The translations under genes were made by a program, and so were the position numbers. This document shows, in pieces, positions 1 to 8,492 of a stretch of 64,000 nucleotides of DNA (the stretch's first letter is position 1; the number at the start of each line of letters is the position of its first letter). Source of the stretch: Salinirubrum litoreum (lineage in GTDB: Archaea > Halobacteriota > Halobacteria > Halobacteriales > Haloferacaceae); NCBI RefSeq assembly GCF_020567425.1, contig NZ_JAJCVJ010000001.1, forward strand, positions 248,001 through 312,000, given 5' to 3'. Under the pieces are notes generated by a model. That model had not been told where the DNA came from, made no database searches, and saw only the letters and a program-made list of their open reading frames with translations.

Positions 1-1
1 G

Positions 2-712
2 GCACTCGCCGCGGACGCCGACCCCGACGATCCGGCCTACGAAGTCGTCGGCGTCAACCGCGCGAAGTCCGGCGACAACATCGGCTTCGCGGTCTCGCCG
101 ACAATCGTCCACCGGGTCGTCCCGGACCTCGTCAGCGACGGCAAGTACCGGCACTCGTACCTTCGCGCCAGAACGCTGGACGTGACGCCCTCGGTCGCCG
201 AGGCGAACGGACTGGACGCTCCACGCGGTGTTCTCGTCGTGGACGTGACCGAGGGGCCGACCGGCGGGGACAGCCTGCGCGCCTGCACGACACGCCGGAC
301 GGTTCGAGGCAGAGAGATACCGGTCGGCGGCGACGTGATCGTCGGGATCAACGGTCACGAACTGCGCGCCCACGAGGAACTGATGCGGTATCTCATCACC
401 GAGACGCGACCGGGCGAACCGGTCAAGGTCGACGTCCTCCGCGACGGGCAGGAGACGACTCTCCGCGTCGTTCTCGGCGAACGCCCGGCGGCGACACCCC
501 GTGATCGGACGCGCGGGGGACGCAGAGGTGGTCGCGGCCGAGGCGGACGCGGTGGCGGTGGTCGTGGCGGACGGGGCGGTGGCGGCCGTGGTGATAGCGG
601 TCGTGGTGGTCGACGCGGCGGGAGCGGTCGTGGTGATCGTGACAGGCGCGATGGCGACGACGACAGCGGTCGTGACGGCGACGACGGCGGGAACCGAATC
701 CCCATCGAGTGA
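2..712 (+). CDS. HtrA/DegP-like serine protease, C-terminal part (5' truncated by window edge)
   Basis: The reading frame is already open at base 2, so the N-terminus and the probable catalytic triad lie outside the window. What remains starts with the last strands of a trypsin-like fold (the DNIGFAVSP segment resembles the GFAVP region near the end of HtrA protease domains). A PDZ domain follows (about bases 170-490, with GVLVVDVTEGPTGG and GGDVIVGINGHELR). In this family the PDZ domain binds substrate C-termini and controls proteolysis, usually in membrane or surface quality control. The last 60 or so residues are a low-complexity Gly/Arg tail with repeated RGG and GRGG units, ending in an acidic patch. 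Such a tail is unusual for HtrA and looks like RNA- or polyanion-binding RGG boxes. The family call rests on the partial fold and is fairly firm; the tail's role is unknown. Confidence 0.75.
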   Translation, partial: ALAADADPDDPAYEVVGVNRAKSGDNIGFAVSPTIVHRVVPDLVSDGKYRHSYLRARTLDVTPSVAEANGLDAPRGVLVVDVTEGPTGGDSLRACTTRRTVRGREIPVGGDVIVGINGHELRAHEELMRYLITETRPGEPVKVDVLRDGQETTLRVVLGERPAATPRDRTRGGRRGGRGRGGRGGGGRGGRGGGGRGDSGRGGRRGGSGRGDRDRRDGDDDSGRDGDDGGNRIPIE

Positions 713-742
713 CGACGAGAGGAGCGGACGACGCAGCCCTGC

Positions 743-1522
743 TCAGTCGGTCGTCGGGATGGCGACCGCGCCGGCGACGAAGAACGCGACCGCCAGCACC
801 GCCAGCACTCCGAAGTTGAGCCAGACCAGCGACGGCTCCGTCCCGGCACCGACCGCCGGCGGCGAGGTGACGGCCCGGACGCCACGCGCGAAGTAGGTCA
901 GCGGCGAGAGGTCGACCACCGGCCGGAACCACGCCGGGAGCAGATCCAGCGTGACGAACGTCTCCGAGAGGAACAACAGCGGGAGCGCGACCGCGTTGCT
1001 CGCCGCGATGACGCCGTCCTGTGAGTCGGCGACCCGGCCGAGCACCGCGCCCAGTCCACAGAACAGCGCGACCGCGAGTGCGACGAACGGCACGAGCAGC
1101 AGCAGGTACGGCGACACGACGATCTGTGCGCCCGTCGTCAGGACGACCAGCGCGAGCAGAAGGAGACCGGCCGCGCCGATGACGGCGACGTTGACGAGGG
1201 TGTGTGCCAGCAACCACTCGGCAGTCGAGAGCGGCGTCGTCGCCAGTTTCTCGAACCGGTTGCCCTCGCGGTGGCGAGCGATCTCGCTCCCGACACGCGA
1301 GAGCGGGGTGAAGAGGACGACGACCGCGAGATAGCCCGGCAGATAGTAGACCGGCGGTTGGGAGAACAACCCGCCACCGGTCGGTCGGGTCCCGACGAGG
1401 ACGCCGAAGATCAGGATCAGGATCACCGGGAAGAAGAACGTGAAGAAGACCGCCGTCCGGCGTCTGAGGAAGGAGGCCAACGCGGCCGAGAACTCCGCGC
1501 CGACGCGACGCGTGGCCGTCAT
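743..1522 (-). CDS. ABC-2 type transporter permease
   Basis: A 259-residue membrane protein of the ABC-2 permease type, the membrane half of an exporter. It has about six hydrophobic segments. The first follows a short cytoplasmic start (FFTFFFPVILILIFGVLVG) and the last lies near the C-terminus. Its start overlaps the stop of the upstream ATPase gene by four bases (ATGA), so the two are translationally coupled and almost certainly form one transporter. The substrate cannot be read from sequence; relatives export drugs, lipids or polysaccharide. Confidence 0.85.
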   Translation of the reverse strand: MTATRRVGAEFSAALASFLRRRTAVFFTFFFPVILILIFGVLVGTRPTGGGLFSQPPVYYLPGYLAVVVLFTPLSRVGSEIARHREGNRFEKLATTPLSTAEWLLAHTLVNVAVIGAAGLLLLALVVLTTGAQIVVSPYLLLLVPFVALAVALFCGLGAVLGRVADSQDGVIAASNAVALPLLFLSETFVTLDLLPAWFRPVVDLSPLTYFARGVRAVTSPPAVGAGTEPSLVWLNFGVLAVLAVAFFVAGAVAIPTTD

Positions 1523-2553
1523 CGCGTGCCCCCCTGCCGACCGCCGGTGGCGGCGCTCGCACTCTCGGTCCCCTCGCCTGCCGTCTCGTCCGGTGGCGAC
1601 TCACCCGGCGACTCGCCGGGCGTGACCGCCTCGGGGTCGGCGACGGTCCTGCCGCCGGCGTCCACGCGCTCCCCGGTGAGCGTGAGATACACGTCTTCCA
1701 GGTCGGGTTGTGCCCACGCCAACGTGTCGTACTCGACGCCGTGGTCCGCGAGGAGTTCGACGACCGGGCCGATGTCGGTCGGAGTGACCGGCCTGACGAC
1801 GACACGCTCGGGACCGGTCTCGACCGCCAACTCGGTCTCGGCGAGCGCCGCGACGGCCGACTCGGGATCGTCGGTCTCGAAGGTCAATCGCGTCTCGCCG
1901 CCGTAGTCCGCGATCAGTTCCGCCGGCGAACCGACCGCGACGAGTTCGCCGGCGTTCAGCAGGCCAACCCGGTCGGCGAGTCGCTGGGCCTCCTCCATGT
2001 AGTGGGTCGTCAGGAAGACCGTGGTCCCGCCGCCGGCGAGCGATTCGAGGAGCGACCAGAGCGCGCGTCGGCCGGCGGGGTCGATGCCGGTCGTCGGTTC
2101 GTCCAGAAAGAGGATGTCCGGATCGTTCACCAGCGCGGTCGCCACGCAGGCTCTCCGCTGTTGACCGCCGGAGAGCGTCTCGTACCACGTGTCGGCGTCG
2201 TCGGCCAGTCCCACGTCCGCGAGCACTGATTCGGTGTCGCGGGCCTCGTCGTACAGGCCGCCGTAGTAGTCCACGAGTTCGCGCGCGGTGAGCCGCGAGG
2301 GTGGGTCGAACGACTGCGGGAGCAGGCCGATCCGCTGTGGGTCGAGCGCGTCGGCCGACTCGCCGAAGACCGCGACACGGCCCTCGACCTCCGTGGTCCC
2401 GGTCAGCGCACGTACGAGCGTCGTCTTCCCGGCCCCGTTCGGGCCGATGAGACCGAACACCTCGCCCGTCCCGACCGACAGCGAGACGCCGTCGAGCGCG
2501 ACCGTGTCGCCGTACTCGCGGCGCACGTCCTCCGCGACGACTGGCTCCGTCAT
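1519..2553 (-). CDS. ABC transporter ATP-binding protein
   Basis: A 344-residue ATPase subunit. Walker A is GPNGAGKTT (about residues 38-46), the signature is LSGGQQRR, and Walker B is ILFLDEPTTGIDP. After the nucleotide-binding domain comes an extension of roughly 130 residues, typical of CcmA/DrrA-type exporter ATPases, ending in a low-complexity Gly/Glu/Ser tail. It is first in a two-gene operon with the ABC-2 permease. A TATA-like element (minus strand CCTTAC) sits about 27-33 bases before the ATG, so the mRNA is probably leaderless. Confidence 0.9.
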   Translation of the reverse strand: MTEPVVAEDVRREYGDTVALDGVSLSVGTGEVFGLIGPNGAGKTTLVRALTGTTEVEGRVAVFGESADALDPQRIGLLPQSFDPPSRLTARELVDYYGGLYDEARDTESVLADVGLADDADTWYETLSGGQQRRACVATALVNDPDILFLDEPTTGIDPAGRRALWSLLESLAGGGTTVFLTTHYMEEAQRLADRVGLLNAGELVAVGSPAELIADYGGETRLTFETDDPESAVAALAETELAVETGPERVVVRPVTPTDIGPVVELLADHGVEYDTLAWAQPDLEDVYLTLTGERVDAGGRTVADPEAVTPGESPGESPPDETAGEGTESASAATGGRQGGTR

Positions 2554-2646
2554 ACCTCTCGCTACCGGCGGTTCGTGGGTAAGGATTCCGTTTCCGGTGG
2601 GTCGACGTGAGTCGTCCGGCGGTCGGTGCCGGCGTGCGTCGATGAC

Positions 2647-2970
2647 TCAGCGCAACCGCCGGAGTTGCCAACTGATCCCGACGCCGACGACCAGCAGGAC
2701 GACGAGGTTGAACGCGGTCCGGAACAGCGACCGGAACTCGGGGGCGATCCAGTCGGTGATGACCTGCGAGGCCGAGAGGTACAGCGAGACGACCGCGACC
2801 CCCGCGAGCAGTAGGAAGCCGGCGAGCAGGACGTAGTCGATGTACCGCCTGACTCGACTTTCGTCCGTCCCCTCGTCGCTCGACCGCTCATCGCCGACGT
2901 CCTCGTCATCGCCGACACCGACGGCGGTCGCTGGCTCACTCTCCTCGCCGGCGAGTGCGTCGTCGCTCAC
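2647..2970 (-). CDS. Small two-helix membrane protein, haloarchaeal (DUF8060-like)
   Basis: A protein of about 107 residues with an acidic, disordered first third and two predicted membrane helices, ending in a basic stretch (WQLRRLR). I chose the GTG at 2970 because it gives a four-base GTGA overlap with the stop of the upstream surface-protein gene; an in-frame GTG at 2979 is the alternative. It is probably co-transcribed with the PGF-CTERM protein. Small partners of this kind are common beside haloarchaeal surface proteins, but the function is unknown. The family name is from memory and unchecked. Confidence 0.7.
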   Translation of the reverse strand: MSDDALAGEESEPATAVGVGDDEDVGDERSSDEGTDESRVRRYIDYVLLAGFLLLAGVAVVSLYLSASQVITDWIAPEFRSLFRTAFNLVVLLVVGVGISWQLRRLR

Positions 2971-3974
2971 GCGGCCCACCTCCGGGCCAGCAGGCCAGCA
3001 GAGAACAGTGCGACGAGCGCGACGACCGGCCCGAAGCCGGGTGCCTGCGTGTCGAGGCGGGTCGGATCGCTGGTCGGTCGGCCACCGTCAGTGGCACTGT
3101 CCGACTCGAAGTCGCTCACCTCGAACTCGACCTCCTCGCGGGTCTCGTCGGCCGAGATGGTCCGCGACGGATCGAGGTTCGCGGTGCTTCTGGCGGTGTC
3201 GATCAACACGCCGTCCCGCCAGAGGGTGGCGTCGAGGTAGTAGTTGTACCCCTCCGGCACCGTCAGGCGAACGCTCGGCGCGACGGTCCGACCGGGGCGG
3301 ATCGAGCCGACCCGAACCGAGGCGCGGTCGGCGACGACGTTCGACTCGGCCTGCCGCGCGACCACGGTCACGCGGAGGTCGTCGGGTGCGGTGTCGCCAC
3401 CGTTCGTCAGCGCGGTCGAGACGTTCAGCGTCGTGCGGTTCGGGCCGGCGTCCGCCACCGAGTAGGAGAGTTCCGGGAGCGCGTCGGTCTCGGCGAAGGT
3501 CACGTCGCTCCGGGCGTACGGTGGCTGGAGCGCCGAGAGACCGGAGAGCGTGGTTCGACCCTGGTCGACGCGCTCGCCGTCGCGGTAGACGACGGTCTCG
3601 ATCCGGTAGCCGCCCTCGCGTTCGACGCTGAGGGTCGCGTTCGCGGTCGTCTCGCGGTCGCCACGGAGTGTCCCCACGTCGACCCGGCGGGTCGTCTGGA
3701 GGAGTCCGGAGTCACCGTCGACCGCGCGGACCACGAGCGTCACGTTCTCGCTCGGGTTGCCGGCGTGGCGGAGGCGCGTCTCGACGCGGAGGTCGACGGT
3801 CGCACCCGAGACGTTCTCTGCGGCGACGGCGGCGTCGGCGATCTGGACGGGGCCGGGTCGCACCACCTCGCGGGAGTCGGGGCCTGCGAGGACCCCCGGG
3901 ACCACGCCGGCGACGAGGAGGGCGACCGCGACCGTGCCGACGGCTCCGGCCGTCAGCAGGCGTTCGCGGTTCAT
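2967..3974 (-). CDS. Exported surface protein with PGF-CTERM sorting signal (DUF7490-like)
   Basis: The 335-residue product has a hydrophobic N-terminal segment after MNRERLL (signal or anchor). Two tandem beta-sandwich-like repeats follow, each about 130 residues, rich in Val/Thr and with recurring GRT..PSVRLTVP-type strands. The C-terminus is the tripartite archaeosortase signal: a Thr/Asp-rich linker, PGFGP, a hydrophobic helix, then ARR. Established knowledge: ArtA removes the helix and attaches such proteins to lipid in haloarchaea, so this protein is probably displayed outside the cell. The ATG at 3974 is preferred to the one at 4085 because only it places the signal helix at the N-terminus. 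Confidence 0.75.
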   Translation of the reverse strand: MNRERLLTAGAVGTVAVALLVAGVVPGVLAGPDSREVVRPGPVQIADAAVAAENVSGATVDLRVETRLRHAGNPSENVTLVVRAVDGDSGLLQTTRRVDVGTLRGDRETTANATLSVEREGGYRIETVVYRDGERVDQGRTTLSGLSALQPPYARSDVTFAETDALPELSYSVADAGPNRTTLNVSTALTNGGDTAPDDLRVTVVARQAESNVVADRASVRVGSIRPGRTVAPSVRLTVPEGYNYYLDATLWRDGVLIDTARSTANLDPSRTISADETREEVEFEVSDFESDSATDGGRPTSDPTRLDTQAPGFGPVVALVALFSAGLLARRWAA

Positions 3975-4110
3975 ATCCGGGAGTGCGCGGGAGTGAGATA
4001 AGTGTCTTGTGTCGAACTGGTTCGTGCGGCGTCGAACGGTCGCCGTCGCCTCAGTTCGTGCGACACGCCCACACGAAATCGGCACGCGCCGGCGGGCGAT
4101 TTGGGACCGG

Positions 4111-4117
4111 TTTTAAG
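4111..4117 (+). promoter_or_regulatory. TATA element of the uspA-like gene
   Basis: TTTTAAG preceded by a CCGG BRE-like stretch lies 25-31 bases before the ATG at 4142, so the transcript is expected to be leaderless. Confidence 0.6.
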
Positions 4118-4141
4118 TCGTCTCGCGGGGGTCGTTCGAGT

Positions 4142-4543
4142 ATGACGCTGTTCGTACTCGGGACGAACTCGGTTCACCACAGCGCCGCTATCGCCGACTA
4201 CCTCGACGGCCGTGTCGGGCCCGACGACGAGGTCCACGCGATCAACTCCCAACAGGGTGGGGACGCCACCAGTGCCGAGGACGTGCGCGACGGCGAGGAC
4301 GCGCTCAACGCGATCCGATCGCGTCTCGGCGACGCGACGACGGTCGAGACACACCAGTTCATCCGGGGGAACGATCCCGAGGAGGACGTGCTGGGCTACG
4401 CCGACGAGGTCGATGCGGACGAGATCGTCATCGGTATCCGGAAACGGAACCCGACGTCGAAGGTAGTGTTCGGGTCGACCGCACAGAAGATCTTGCTCCG
4501 GTCGAACCGACCGATGGCGGTCGTCCCGCTGGAGTCGGTCTGA
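4142..4543 (+). CDS. Universal stress protein (UspA) family, single domain
   Basis: A 133-residue UspA-fold protein. It opens with a hydrophobic beta strand (TLFVLGTNSV) and carries the family's C-terminal pattern: DEIVIGIRKRNPTSKVVFGS, then AQKILLRSNRPMAVVP. The classical ATP loop G-x2-G-x9-G(S/T) is only partly present, so nucleotide binding is uncertain. UspA proteins act in the cytoplasm in stress adaptation. The ATG at 4142 follows a well-placed TATA box. Its stop codon abuts, with no gap, the stop codon of the convergent gene at 4544. Confidence 0.85.
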   Translation: MTLFVLGTNSVHHSAAIADYLDGRVGPDDEVHAINSQQGGDATSAEDVRDGEDALNAIRSRLGDATTVETHQFIRGNDPEEDVLGYADEVDADEIVIGIRKRNPTSKVVFGSTAQKILLRSNRPMAVVPLESV

Positions 4544-4873
4544 CTACTCGAAGTTCCGGGCGTACTCGACGCGCCGGCCGCTGTCGTCAACGCGGACGAC
4601 GTAGAAGTCGGCGTCGCGGGCGTCGGCGGCATCGCTGAGTGCGCCGTGGCGGTCCGTCGCGGCGTCGCCGGTCTCGACGGCGACGATGCGTGCGGTGCCC
4701 TTCCGGGTCGCGTAGATGTCGGGGTCGTAGTCCGCGAACGGGCCGGGCTGATCGAAGCGGTCCAGTGCCGCCTGCACGCACCACCCGCTCTCGACGAGTT
4801 CGTCCGCTTCGCGTTCGATCCCGACCTCGCGGGGCGACCGTCCGCCGTCCGCCGACGCTCGTGTCTGACTCAT
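4544..4873 (-). CDS. Conserved haloarchaeal protein, PD-(D/E)XK-like pattern, function unknown
   Basis: A 109-residue acidic protein of a type seen widely in haloarchaea. Around residues 50-75 it has PDIYATRKGTARIVAVETGD. That is reminiscent of the PD...E-x-K core of PD-(D/E)XK nucleases, but the expected Lys is missing (ETG instead of E-x-K). It may therefore be a non-catalytic member or only a look-alike. The downstream strand DFYVVRVDDSGRRVEY fits that fold. It is convergent with the UspA gene, with zero bases between the stops, and seems monocistronic. Confidence 0.6.
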   Translation of the reverse strand: MSQTRASADGGRSPREVGIEREADELVESGWCVQAALDRFDQPGPFADYDPDIYATRKGTARIVAVETGDAATDRHGALSDAADARDADFYVVRVDDSGRRVEYARNFE

Positions 4874-5206
4874 GGATTCGTGTTTTCGTTCTCACGTGAT
4901 AAAGCTGGTAGAAGGCGTGTTAACCCGACACGTGGCGGCTCGCGCCCGCTCGCCGGCTCTCGGGGGTCGGCTCCCGCGGTGGTCCCTCCGTCGACTGGCG
5001 GCGACCGAAGCCGGTCCCCCCGGACGCGTGAGCCATCGACTCGTCGCCGGTCGTCGTGCGCTTCGCTCGGGTCCTGCTCGGTGTCGGTCGCCAGCAGACT
5101 GCGTCCTCCTGGGGTCCGGGTCGCGCCGCGTGACCGAACGACGGTCGTGGCGGTCGCTTGTCGGGCGTCCGTGCGATCGAAACCACTCGCAGACGGCGTC
5201 CCGCGC
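4874..5206. other. 333-base intergenic region without a gene
   Basis: No convincing reading frame. It holds copy A of a dispersed repeat (5074-5124, listed separately) and GC-rich sequence. The minus-strand gene ending at 4544 has its promoter in the first 40 bases. Confidence 0.5.
5074..5124 (+). repeat. Dispersed intergenic repeat, copy A (partner at 45051-45100)
   Basis: About 43 of 51 positions, with one gap, match a second intergenic copy 40 kb away. The shared core is CGGTCGCCAGCAGA, followed by GCGTCC, TGGGG and TCCGG blocks in the same order. CTGCT at the start can pair with AGCAG about 15 bases later, so a small stem-loop is possible. Confidence 0.55.
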
Positions 5207-6328
5207 TCAGAGTCCCAGCGCGGTGAGGATCGGCACTCCGGTCGCGAGCGACCCGAGGAGGTAGCCGGTGATGGCCCCGCCGTTCAGCAGTGGGAGTCCG
5301 GCGTGAGCGCGTCCCGCGAACACCATCCTGAGCAGGATCAGCAGGCCGAGGAAGGTGCCGACCATCGACAACAGCGCGGGGAGGTTCAGCACCGAGAGGA
5401 GGCCGGTGCCGAGCGGATCGGCGGGTGAGAAGAACGCGGCGCTGGCGACCATCACCGTCGGCATCACCGCGTCACCCAGTCCGATGAAGAAGGCGTCGCG
5501 GTCCGGTTCGTCGGTGTCGTCGGGGTCGACGCGCCCCTCGCCCAACTCGAACTCGCCGTCGCCGCCGACGTTCACCGCCGGGTCGTCGCGCTCGTCGGCC
5601 ACCGACTCGCCGCCGTCGGCCTCCGGCGCGGCCCCTCCCGACTCGGTGGCACCGGCGTCCGTGCCGCCGGGGGCGTCCTCGTCGTCACCCTCTACGGCGG
5701 GCGTCTGCGAGAAGTCCTCGTCAAGGAGGGAGTACGAGAGAGTCAGTGGGACGACCAGCACCACGGGGATCTTGAGGTTCATCACGCCCTCGGCGAGGTC
5801 CAGCATGTGCTCGGTGCCGTAGACGCTGATCGCGTCGTACACCGCGAGCACCGTCAGGAGGACGATCGCCGGGAGCAGGCCGAAGCTGATGCCGAACAGG
5901 CCCGCCGCGCCGGCACCCATCAACACTCCGGCGGTGTCGATGACGTACCACTCCGGGTAGAGCAGGAGCGCGACCGAGACCCCGCCGGCCAGCGCGATAG
6001 ACAGCAGGTTCGCGGGGCCGGCACCGATCACACCCCCCAGCGCGGGCGGGATCACCGCACCGAAGACGTACCACGACAGCAGTCCGGAGGTGAAGACGAT
6101 CAGGCCTCGGATCAGTCGGTCGAGATTGTACTTGAACGCGGCGAGCATGACGACGGTCGCCACGAGAATCGCCCCGATGTACAGCAGACTGTTCGTCGGG
6201 TCGGTCGGGTCCTCGACGGTCTGGTACCCCTGCTCGTAGAACGTCGGCACCAGTGCCAGCGCGCCCAGTTGGACGAGGAGGAAGATCAGGACGGCGAACG
6301 CGACGCCACCCCACTCGCGTCGATGCAT
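5207..6328 (-). CDS. Presenilin-like A22 intramembrane aspartyl protease (PSH)
   Basis: A 373-residue polytopic protein with about nine membrane helices. It has the two catalytic aspartate motifs of the presenilin/signal peptide peptidase family: YD in VYDAISVYGTEHM (about residue 164) and GLGD in FFIGLGDAVMPT (about residue 280). A PAL-like motif near the C-terminus appears as LPLLNGG. Between helices 6 and 7 lies a hydrophilic, acidic loop of about 90 residues, as in archaeal PSH proteins. It should cleave transmembrane segments, such as leftover signal peptides, inside the membrane. It lies next to srp19-gar1; the link to protein export through SRP19 is suggestive only. Confidence 0.9.
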   Translation of the reverse strand: MHRREWGGVAFAVLIFLLVQLGALALVPTFYEQGYQTVEDPTDPTNSLLYIGAILVATVVMLAAFKYNLDRLIRGLIVFTSGLLSWYVFGAVIPPALGGVIGAGPANLLSIALAGGVSVALLLYPEWYVIDTAGVLMGAGAAGLFGISFGLLPAIVLLTVLAVYDAISVYGTEHMLDLAEGVMNLKIPVVLVVPLTLSYSLLDEDFSQTPAVEGDDEDAPGGTDAGATESGGAAPEADGGESVADERDDPAVNVGGDGEFELGEGRVDPDDTDEPDRDAFFIGLGDAVMPTVMVASAAFFSPADPLGTGLLSVLNLPALLSMVGTFLGLLILLRMVFAGRAHAGLPLLNGGAITGYLLGSLATGVPILTALGL

Positions 6329-6441
6329 ACCGTCGGCTTCGCAACCCAGCGGTTTGGCCGTTGTGTTCTCCGAGTCGGTGGCTGGCGGTCGCCGGCCGTC
6401 GACCGAGTGTCACCGGTGACCGAGATCAGTCGCCGGTCGAG

Positions 6442-6669
6442 TCACCGCGCGTACAGTTTCTCGCCGACCAAGGTCGGCAGCGACACGCCGTCGTCGGGCG
6501 TGATCGCCACGTACGGGCGGGAGACGGGGCCGAACACGTCGACGACGCGCCCGACCGCAGAGAGCGACTCGTCGACGGCTTCGACGCCGATGTCGGGGTG
6601 GTCCGCGTCGTCACAGCGGACGATCGCGAGTCCCTGTGCCGTCCGGGAGACGGTGCCGAGTCGGTGCAT
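6442..6669 (-). CDS. gar1: H/ACA RNA-protein complex subunit Gar1
   Basis: A 75-residue protein matching archaeal Gar1: a six-stranded beta barrel with the conserved VGRVVDVFGPVSRPYVAI core. Gar1 binds Cbf5 in H/ACA ribonucleoproteins that guide pseudouridylation of rRNA and tRNA. The ATG at 6669 overlaps the stop codon of srp19 by one base (TGATG), so the genes are coupled; the same srp19-gar1 order is known from other haloarchaea. Longer in-frame extensions upstream lie inside srp19 and were rejected. Confidence 0.9.
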   Translation of the reverse strand: MHRLGTVSRTAQGLAIVRCDDADHPDIGVEAVDESLSAVGRVVDVFGPVSRPYVAITPDDGVSLPTLVGEKLYAR

Positions 6670-6947
6670 CAGTCGCGGAGGATGGCGACGTAGGCGGCGA
6701 CGGCCTGCACGAGGTCGTTCTTCGTCGAGTCCTCGGCACCCTTCACCAGCACACGCCCGCGCTGTTCCCACTCGCGGGGGTACGTCTTGTCGCGCTCTAC
6801 GACCGCGTCGTAGCCGACCTGCTGGACCGCCTTCGCGATCTCCTCGACGGTCGGTTCTTCCACCGCGTCGTCTCTCGGGACCCGCCGCCCCTTCCGGCGG
6901 GTCAGCGCCGCGTCGATGTACGCGGGCCAGATGACGTTCTCGACCAT
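6669..6947 (-). CDS. srp19: Signal recognition particle subunit SRP19
   Basis: A 92-residue protein with the SRP19 pattern: [22 protein letters not shown] at the start and [16 protein letters not shown] in the middle, both RNA-contacting segments. SRP19 helps assemble SRP54 on 7S RNA for co-translational targeting. A TATA-like CGTATTACG element lies about 27 bases before the ATG. It is first in an operon with gar1. The 7S RNA gene itself was not found in this window. Confidence 0.95.
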   Translation of the reverse strand: MVENVIWPAYIDAALTRRKGRRVPRDDAVEEPTVEEIAKAVQQVGYDAVVERDKTYPREWEQRGRVLVKGAEDSTKNDLVQAVAAYVAILRD

Positions 6948-7032
6948 ACTCGAGAGGGGACGCGCCGGCCGTAATACGGTTGTGGTTGCCGGGGGCCTGC
7001 GTGGCGACGACCCCGAGTCGTCCCCACTCGTC

Positions 7033-8262
7033 TCAGCCGAGACTCGCCAGCAGGTTCAGGACGTACACCGTCCGGAGCATCTCGGCGGACGCGCCCCGGT
7101 CGAAGACGAGTTCGTCGGTCGCCATCACGTGGTCGAGTACGTCCTCTGAGGCGTGGTCCGGCGCGGCGGCGATGCCGGTCCCGTTCGATTCGGCCCACTC
7201 CATCACGCGGAGATCGGACTTGCTGTCGCCCATCACCGTGACGAAGGGGTCGTCGACCTCCAGAACGTCGAGTGCGGCCTCGACGCCGGCGACCTTGTTC
7301 AGTTCGAGCGATCCGATCTCGGCGGCGTCGGCGTGGTAGTACGCCACGTCGATTCGGTCGAAGACCTCGGCGAGGTCCCCGGGCACCTCGTCGGGGTCCA
7401 CGTCGGGGTACTCGCCCTCCTGTTCGAGGACGGTCCGTATCTCCGGGTCGGCGTCGGCGTAGTACGCCCGCGCCCACTCGGTCCCGCGGTCGTCGTCGGT
7501 CACCGCCTCGCCGAGGAGATCGAGCAGGTAGACCAGCCCTCGGTCGATGACTCGTTCGGCGTCCGGCGACCCGATGTCGAAGTTCGGCTTCAGGGTGACG
7601 TTGAACTCGTTGCCCTGCAGGTGGACGCCGCGCCGGAGGTCGTCGGGCGCGTCCGGGAGGACGCGACTCCGGATCTCGTCGAAGACGGACCTGATCTCCT
7701 CGTCGAGTCGCTCGTACAGCAGTTGTTTCGTCCGGGAGCCGTGTCCCGGCGTGAAGACGCCGGTCCCGGCCTCGTAGACGATAGAGAAGGTGCCGGAGTG
7801 GACGAGTTCGTTGCCGAGACCCTGGATCATGAACCCCTTCACGTTCTCCAGGGTCTGGCCGGTACAGATGACGATGGGGACCCCGGCCTCGTGGAACTCG
7901 GTCAGGACGTGGAGTGTCTCGCGGGGGATCTCGTTGTCCGTGTTGCCGGCCGAGCGCAGGGTCTCGTCGACGTCCAACACGAGTGCGTTCACCTCGCGGT
8001 CGTACTTCGAGAGCAGATCCAGCGCCGTGAACGCCTGATCGCGGGAGGCCTTCGCGGCGACCTCACAGAACGTCGCGCCCGACGCGAAGGAGTCGCGTAT
8101 CTCCTGTTTTCGCTCGTCCAGTTCCTCGTTGGCCTCCTGCCAGTGGTCGAGTGCGACGCGGGAGTCCACCGGCGGGAACACGTCCACGAAGTCCTGGTAG
8201 GCCCGCAGTGTCTCCGTGTCGAAGTCGTCGTAGAGTCGATAGAGAAGGTCGTACCGCTCCAT
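7033..8262 (-). CDS. HAD-superfamily phosphatase-like protein with N-terminal helical domain
   Basis: A 409-residue protein. Residues 1-125 look helical and carry no known motif. HAD motif I (LDVDETLRS) follows, with motif II (VICTGQT) and a C-terminal motif IV ([12 protein letters not shown]). The cap is long (about 190 residues), as in Cof-type or trehalose-phosphatase-like enzymes. It is probably a Mg-dependent phosphohydrolase in the cytoplasm; the substrate is unknown. I chose the ATG at 8262 because a TATA element (minus strand CGTTTAAGCC, 8285-8294) sits 23-32 bases upstream. The frame stays open further upstream only because it runs through the tandem repeat. Confidence 0.75.
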   Translation of the reverse strand: MERYDLLYRLYDDFDTETLRAYQDFVDVFPPVDSRVALDHWQEANEELDERKQEIRDSFASGATFCEVAAKASRDQAFTALDLLSKYDREVNALVLDVDETLRSAGNTDNEIPRETLHVLTEFHEAGVPIVICTGQTLENVKGFMIQGLGNELVHSGTFSIVYEAGTGVFTPGHGSRTKQLLYERLDEEIRSVFDEIRSRVLPDAPDDLRRGVHLQGNEFNVTLKPNFDIGSPDAERVIDRGLVYLLDLLGEAVTDDDRGTEWARAYYADADPEIRTVLEQEGEYPDVDPDEVPGDLAEVFDRIDVAYYHADAAEIGSLELNKVAGVEAALDVLEVDDPFVTVMGDSKSDLRVMEWAESNGTGIAAAPDHASEDVLDHVMATDELVFDRGASAEMLRTVYVLNLLASLG

Positions 8263-8326
8263 GCGTGTCAGTCGGTCGGACTCCGGCTTAAACGTCTTGA
8301 CTGGCGCAACGCCCGGCGGGGTAGTC

Positions 8327-8492
8327 GGTGCCGGCAGGGAAGTCGGTCGATGCCGGCAGGGTAGCCGGTCGATGCCGGCAGGGAAGTCGGTCGATGCCGG
8401 CAGGGTAGCCGGTCGATGCCGGCAGGGAAGTCGGTCGATGCCGGCAGGGAAGTCGGAGCCAGCAGGGAAGTCGGACAGTGCCGGCGGGGTCA
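8327..8492. repeat. 22-bp tandem repeat array between NYN and HAD genes
   Basis: Five full units start at 8345, 8367, 8389, 8411 and 8433. Each is ggtcgatgccggcaggg followed by either aagtc or tagcc (order tagcc, aagtc, tagcc, aagtc, aagtc). A shortened unit precedes them (8327-8344) and two degenerate units follow (8455-8490), the last running into the stop codon of the NYN gene. There are no spacers, so it is not a CRISPR. Every unit contains the palindrome GCCGGC, and 22 bp is about two helical turns. Confidence 0.9.

Noticed and set aside
3975-4085. Longer start for the PGF-CTERM protein
   Set aside because: The extra residues would bury the signal helix inside the chain; the ATG at 3974 fits a secreted protein.
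8327-8492. CRISPR array
   Set aside because: Units follow each other with no spacers, repeat length is only 22 bases, and no cas genes are near.
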